Part shown: piece after piece, positions 24,636-64,000 of the stretch | How the letters are laid out: each line of letters opens with the position of its first letter | How positions within the stretch are numbered: position 1 is the stretch's first letter | Assembly (NCBI RefSeq): GCF_040807025.1 | Contig: NC_090945.1 | Location: forward strand, 74,907,088 to 74,971,087 | From: Struthio camelus | Lineage: Eukaryota; Chordata; Aves; Struthioniformes; Struthionidae | Direction: 5' to 3' | DNA: 64,000 nucleotides | Notes under the pieces: generated by a model | The model's database searches: none | The model's input: only the letters and a program-made list of their open reading frames with translations | What the model was told of the DNA's origin: nothing | Program-made: the position numbers and the translations under genes

Positions 24636-26366
24636 GAAATATACAAATAAATAACTTAATTTGAAATAAAAAGCCTAAATGAACTTACTTTTGCTTCAAA
24701 TTTGCTTCTGTTATTATTTATGGGATTCTTGATACTGTTTAGTCCATAGTCATACAGCATAGAGTGTGCCCTCCACTTAGGCGGAGTTAATAAGTAAGCA
24801 GATGACCTAAAATAAAATAAAAATCCTGTTTTCAATGAAAACTATGCTGACACTTGCTTCCTTGCTGCATTTGCGTTCCCATGGCGTACTGCATGAAGCA
24901 GACTCCCAGGAAGCAAAGAGCCTTTTGTAATTTTGCACCCCATTTCTGCTCTGCTAAGGTCCATGGGATCCCTGGCACTAATTTCACTTGGAAACAGGAT
25001 AAAGCCCTTACAGGTGACCCATTGTGGACCTGCTTTTCAAAGGCCCTCAGCAGTCACCATGGCCTGATTTTGGGGAGCTGCTAAGTGCCATGTCTGATAG
25101 CTCTGCAGCATGGTCCCAGGCCTGCTCATACTACCAGCTCCTGCAGGACGTCCTGTGGCATCCATCCGAGCTTGGAATACCAGCGTATGCTTCAACAGTT
25201 ATATACGTTCCTTACTGGATGTAACAGGCACACTGTAGGCCTGGATGATAACAGGTTTTAATCCTTGATAACTTCCATTTTGCCATCTTCTGTGATTTTT
25301 AAGTGTGTCTTGACTAATTATCAAGATTCGAGCCCTAACGTCTTGTGATTATGTCAGACTACGAGTAGTATTTTAAATTTTTTAATTAAAGTCATTTTCT
25401 AGTCCTTACAGTTGAGGAGAAAAAAATCTTAAGAATGTGATTGAAGGTTCTCTGAAGGCTTAAAAAAAAAACCACAGAGGATAGATTAAAAGAACCCAAC
25501 TCATTATTTGGTCTCTCTCCTGATTTTTAAGCTAATCTTGAGATTTTTGAAGGACTTTTTAGTTGGCAATTTACTGCATGTAGCCTCAGGAATGATATGG
25601 ATAGAGACAAAGAAAAACAGATTTATGTAATTTTACGGGCTAAAATGCAAGGCACGGTTTCCTAGTAAACAGAAATGAAGTCCTGTCTGAGAAATTCCCC
25701 AACTGTTTGTAAAATTGTTTATAAAAAGAGGCTGGAAATTATCATCCTTTCAGTCTGTCTTCCTCAAAAAATAATAGCTGAGGTCAGAAAAGGCTAAGGA
25801 AACCAAGTACAGCAGTGTTCTATAACTCAAGTTCAACAATACTGTATTATAAAAAAAAAATGAAACAAGACTGCATAAGCTATTCTGAGTTGCCATTATC
25901 TGTTGAGGATTATTATTATTTTTTGAAAAATGAAGTAATATCTAAAAATACCTGCTTGGCTTTTCGAAATACAGGAACAAATCATTCTTAGATGACATGA
26001 CCTTTGAAAATGACTGGTGCTTCAAAATAGCGATAAAAAGAATGTATTAAAATGCATTTGTGGAAGTATGGCAGCTTTTTATGTCACAATGACAAAAGCA
26101 TCTGTCGGAAAAGTATCAAAAAAATGCTTCACAGCTGAGTTGTGTCACTCCGGGGTCTCTAATCACCACAGAGGACAGTGGCACTGAAGAGTCCTGACTT
26201 CCCAGTTCAAGCAAGTCATGCCATTTCTGTGAATACATTTCTTCATTTTTTTTCTTTTGCCCTGTGAACAGCTAACAGCAAAGTGACTGCAAATGAGCAG
26301 GTCTTCTCTCAGCGACCGTTCTGGCAGAACCCTGAAAGTCAGTATTACCTGTAAAAGTACATCTTG

Positions 26367-26372
26367 TTTATT
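26367..26372 (-). terminator. AFAP1: Candidate most proximal AFAP1 poly(A) signal AATAAA
   Basis: A canonical hexamer 420 bases after the AFAP1 stop codon on the minus strand. I see no strong downstream element, so it may not be used. Confidence 0.2.
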
Positions 26373-26791
26373 TGAATGATTTCACATTGGTCTTAAATAA
26401 CGCACCAGTCTTCAGTGCTGTTCAGGCCATGTGAGGCAATATAATTAACATTGCTGGTCTACGTTGTTTCCGCAAAGTAGACTTTCAATTACAACAGTAT
26501 GCTCCTTTTTACTTACTAACATTGTTTTGGCTTTTGGTTTTCATTTTCTGTACAAATGAAGTTGGAAATAAAAGAGTTACAGGTAATAAAAAGGGGCACA
26601 CATAGATACACAGCAATACAGTACAGGGAATACAGGCAAATGAGGGCCAAGCTACCATTAACTTAACAGAATTATAAAAACCTCTTGTGTTGTATCACTT
26701 GATACCACTTTTTACAGATGAGTCTTTTGCAGCCTGTGTCTTGGTCCATAATAGGTAAGGCCTTTATGGAAAGTGAGTGGTTTTGCTATAC

Positions 26792-62914
<36,123 letters not shown>

Positions 62915-64000
62915 CTAAATAAATATAAGGAATGTAAGTTAAAGCTCACCTTTCTGAACTTTGGGGGGAAAGCTGTGATTACATACAAATGCTATTTTTA
63001 ATTTTTAATACTTTCCATGCATCCCGTTATGACATACCACAAAGTTTAGCCAATGCTAACTTGCATTTCTCCTCCTCATCCCCTTTGTAGAGCAAAATTA
63101 CTTCCAGACTGATATTAATAGAGGTTTTTTATTGCAGGACAGGTACAACATATGGAGGACATTAAGCTTCTCTATGTTATTCGTATGACTCAACCCTGAT
63201 CTCGATCAGGCAGGCAGGGGATGGTTTGGGATAGCTGTTCACATAGAATATAGAATATGCTGGCACAATTAAAGATGCTAAAGTCCAGGAGCTCGTCCTG
63301 CCCTCTTGACCATGGTTTGAGCCCCATAGCAGGGCGGAGCATCTCGGGAATCATTTCCAGCAGTGACAGCCCAGTGCATCCAGGTGAACCTACGCCAGTG
63401 CCCACACACTGCAGGGGAGCAGACACAGACTCACTCAGCTCTTCTTTTTCTTGAGGTAACAAAATTTGTCACAGTGCAGAGAGGGGGAAGCTCATTCAAT
63501 TCAATTAGGCACTGCAGAACCCAACCTCTGTGTTGGTTTACTCTTTAGGGTCCTGGCTAAATGCACTTGAACTGCCAGCTGTTTCTCCCTCAGTGGCAAT
63601 GAACAGCCATGTCATGTTGGATCCCTGATGACCTGCTCTATATTTGAATTGGTCATCTAAAGACGAGGGGTTTCACATAGCATTACTTGTCCTACAGACC
63701 TAGGGCCTGTTCCCATCTAATACCTCAGTATAGTTCAGTTCCCTAAACCTGTCGAGTGCCAGAACTGCAGAACGATGTTTAGTTGTGCAGGTGAACGTCC
63801 AGTTACTTTATACACATCTGCAAATGGGCTTTTGCTCAGATAAATAAGTAAGAAGGATAAAAAACGTATCTGCTATTAAAGAAGAGTGATTAGTAGATGC
63901 ACACATAGAAGACTGAGCATAAATGTGAACAGAGAAAAGCACACGGACTTTTTGTGCCTGCTGGCAATATTCATTTCATGATGCAACATTCAAAAACACA
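62915..64000 (-). other. AFAP1: AFAP1 intron (partial)
   Basis: I searched for the upstream PH1 exon (KRFGQWTKLLCVIKD region) and did not find it, so the intron continues beyond the window. A weak inverted repeat CTGATC-TC-GATCAG lies near 63198. Nothing else is supported. Confidence 0.75.

Larger units (their letters stand above)
23262..26791 (-). other. AFAP1: Probable AFAP1 3'UTR
   Basis: This is the region downstream (minus strand) of the AFAP1 stop codon. The part at 23420-24170 has the T-rich, slightly structured look of a vertebrate distal 3'UTR when read on the minus strand. The proposed end rests on the AATAAA at 23287-23282, giving about 3.5 kb; the human 3'UTR is also several kb long. 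Alternative minus-strand AATAAA signals lie at 26372-26367 and 24635-24630. A CpG-rich patch occurs at 24190-24410. Confidence 0.5.

Overview
The window looks like a piece of a bird genome. Two stretches (28612-28860 on the minus strand and 47284-47776 on the plus strand) match the 3' region of CR1 LINEs, the dominant avian repeat. Gene density is low, with short exons in long AT-rich introns. The exact bird species cannot be told from the sequence alone. There are no bacterial features, no CRISPR array and no tRNA or rRNA gene that I could recognise.

Two genes are present and converge tail to tail, the same order and orientation as SORCS2-AFAP1 on human 4p16. On the plus strand, 7038-9814 holds the last two coding exons of SORCS2, a VPS10-domain sorting receptor. 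Only its cytoplasmic tail and stop codon lie in the window. The transmembrane and ectodomain exons must lie before position 1. On the minus strand, 62914 down to 26792 holds the 3' three-quarters of AFAP1 (actin filament-associated protein 1): 12 constitutive coding exons plus one cassette exon. They encode the end of PH domain 1, the serine-rich linker, PH domain 2, the tyrosine motifs, a 258-bp cassette exon matching the neuronal AFAP-120 insert, the coiled-coil region, and a 9-codon terminal exon. All splice sites I read are GT-AG and all exon phases join without a frameshift. The first AFAP1 exons lie beyond position 64000.

Layout: 1-7037 SORCS2 intron; 7038-9814 SORCS2 tail exons; 9815 to about 12 kb (or possibly 20.4 kb) SORCS2 3'UTR; intergenic sequence to about 23.26 kb; AFAP1 3'UTR about 23.26-26.79 kb; AFAP1 exons and introns to 62914; AFAP1 intron to the end. 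The rest is repeats: two CR1 copies, several very old MIR/L2-like fragments, simple repeats including three long alternating purine-pyrimidine tracts, and three CpG-rich patches.

The points most worth a second look are: three in-phase splice donors at the end of the SORCS2 penultimate exon, which would toggle a 14- or 18-residue acidic segment in the receptor tail; the AFAP1 neural cassette exon with paired YDN motifs; a well-formed plus-strand poly(A) site at 20411 that could extend SORCS2 to within 3 kb of the AFAP1 end; and a CpG-rich block inside the last AFAP1 intron. I found no new gene system. The two genes have no obvious shared pathway beyond neuronal expression and linkage.
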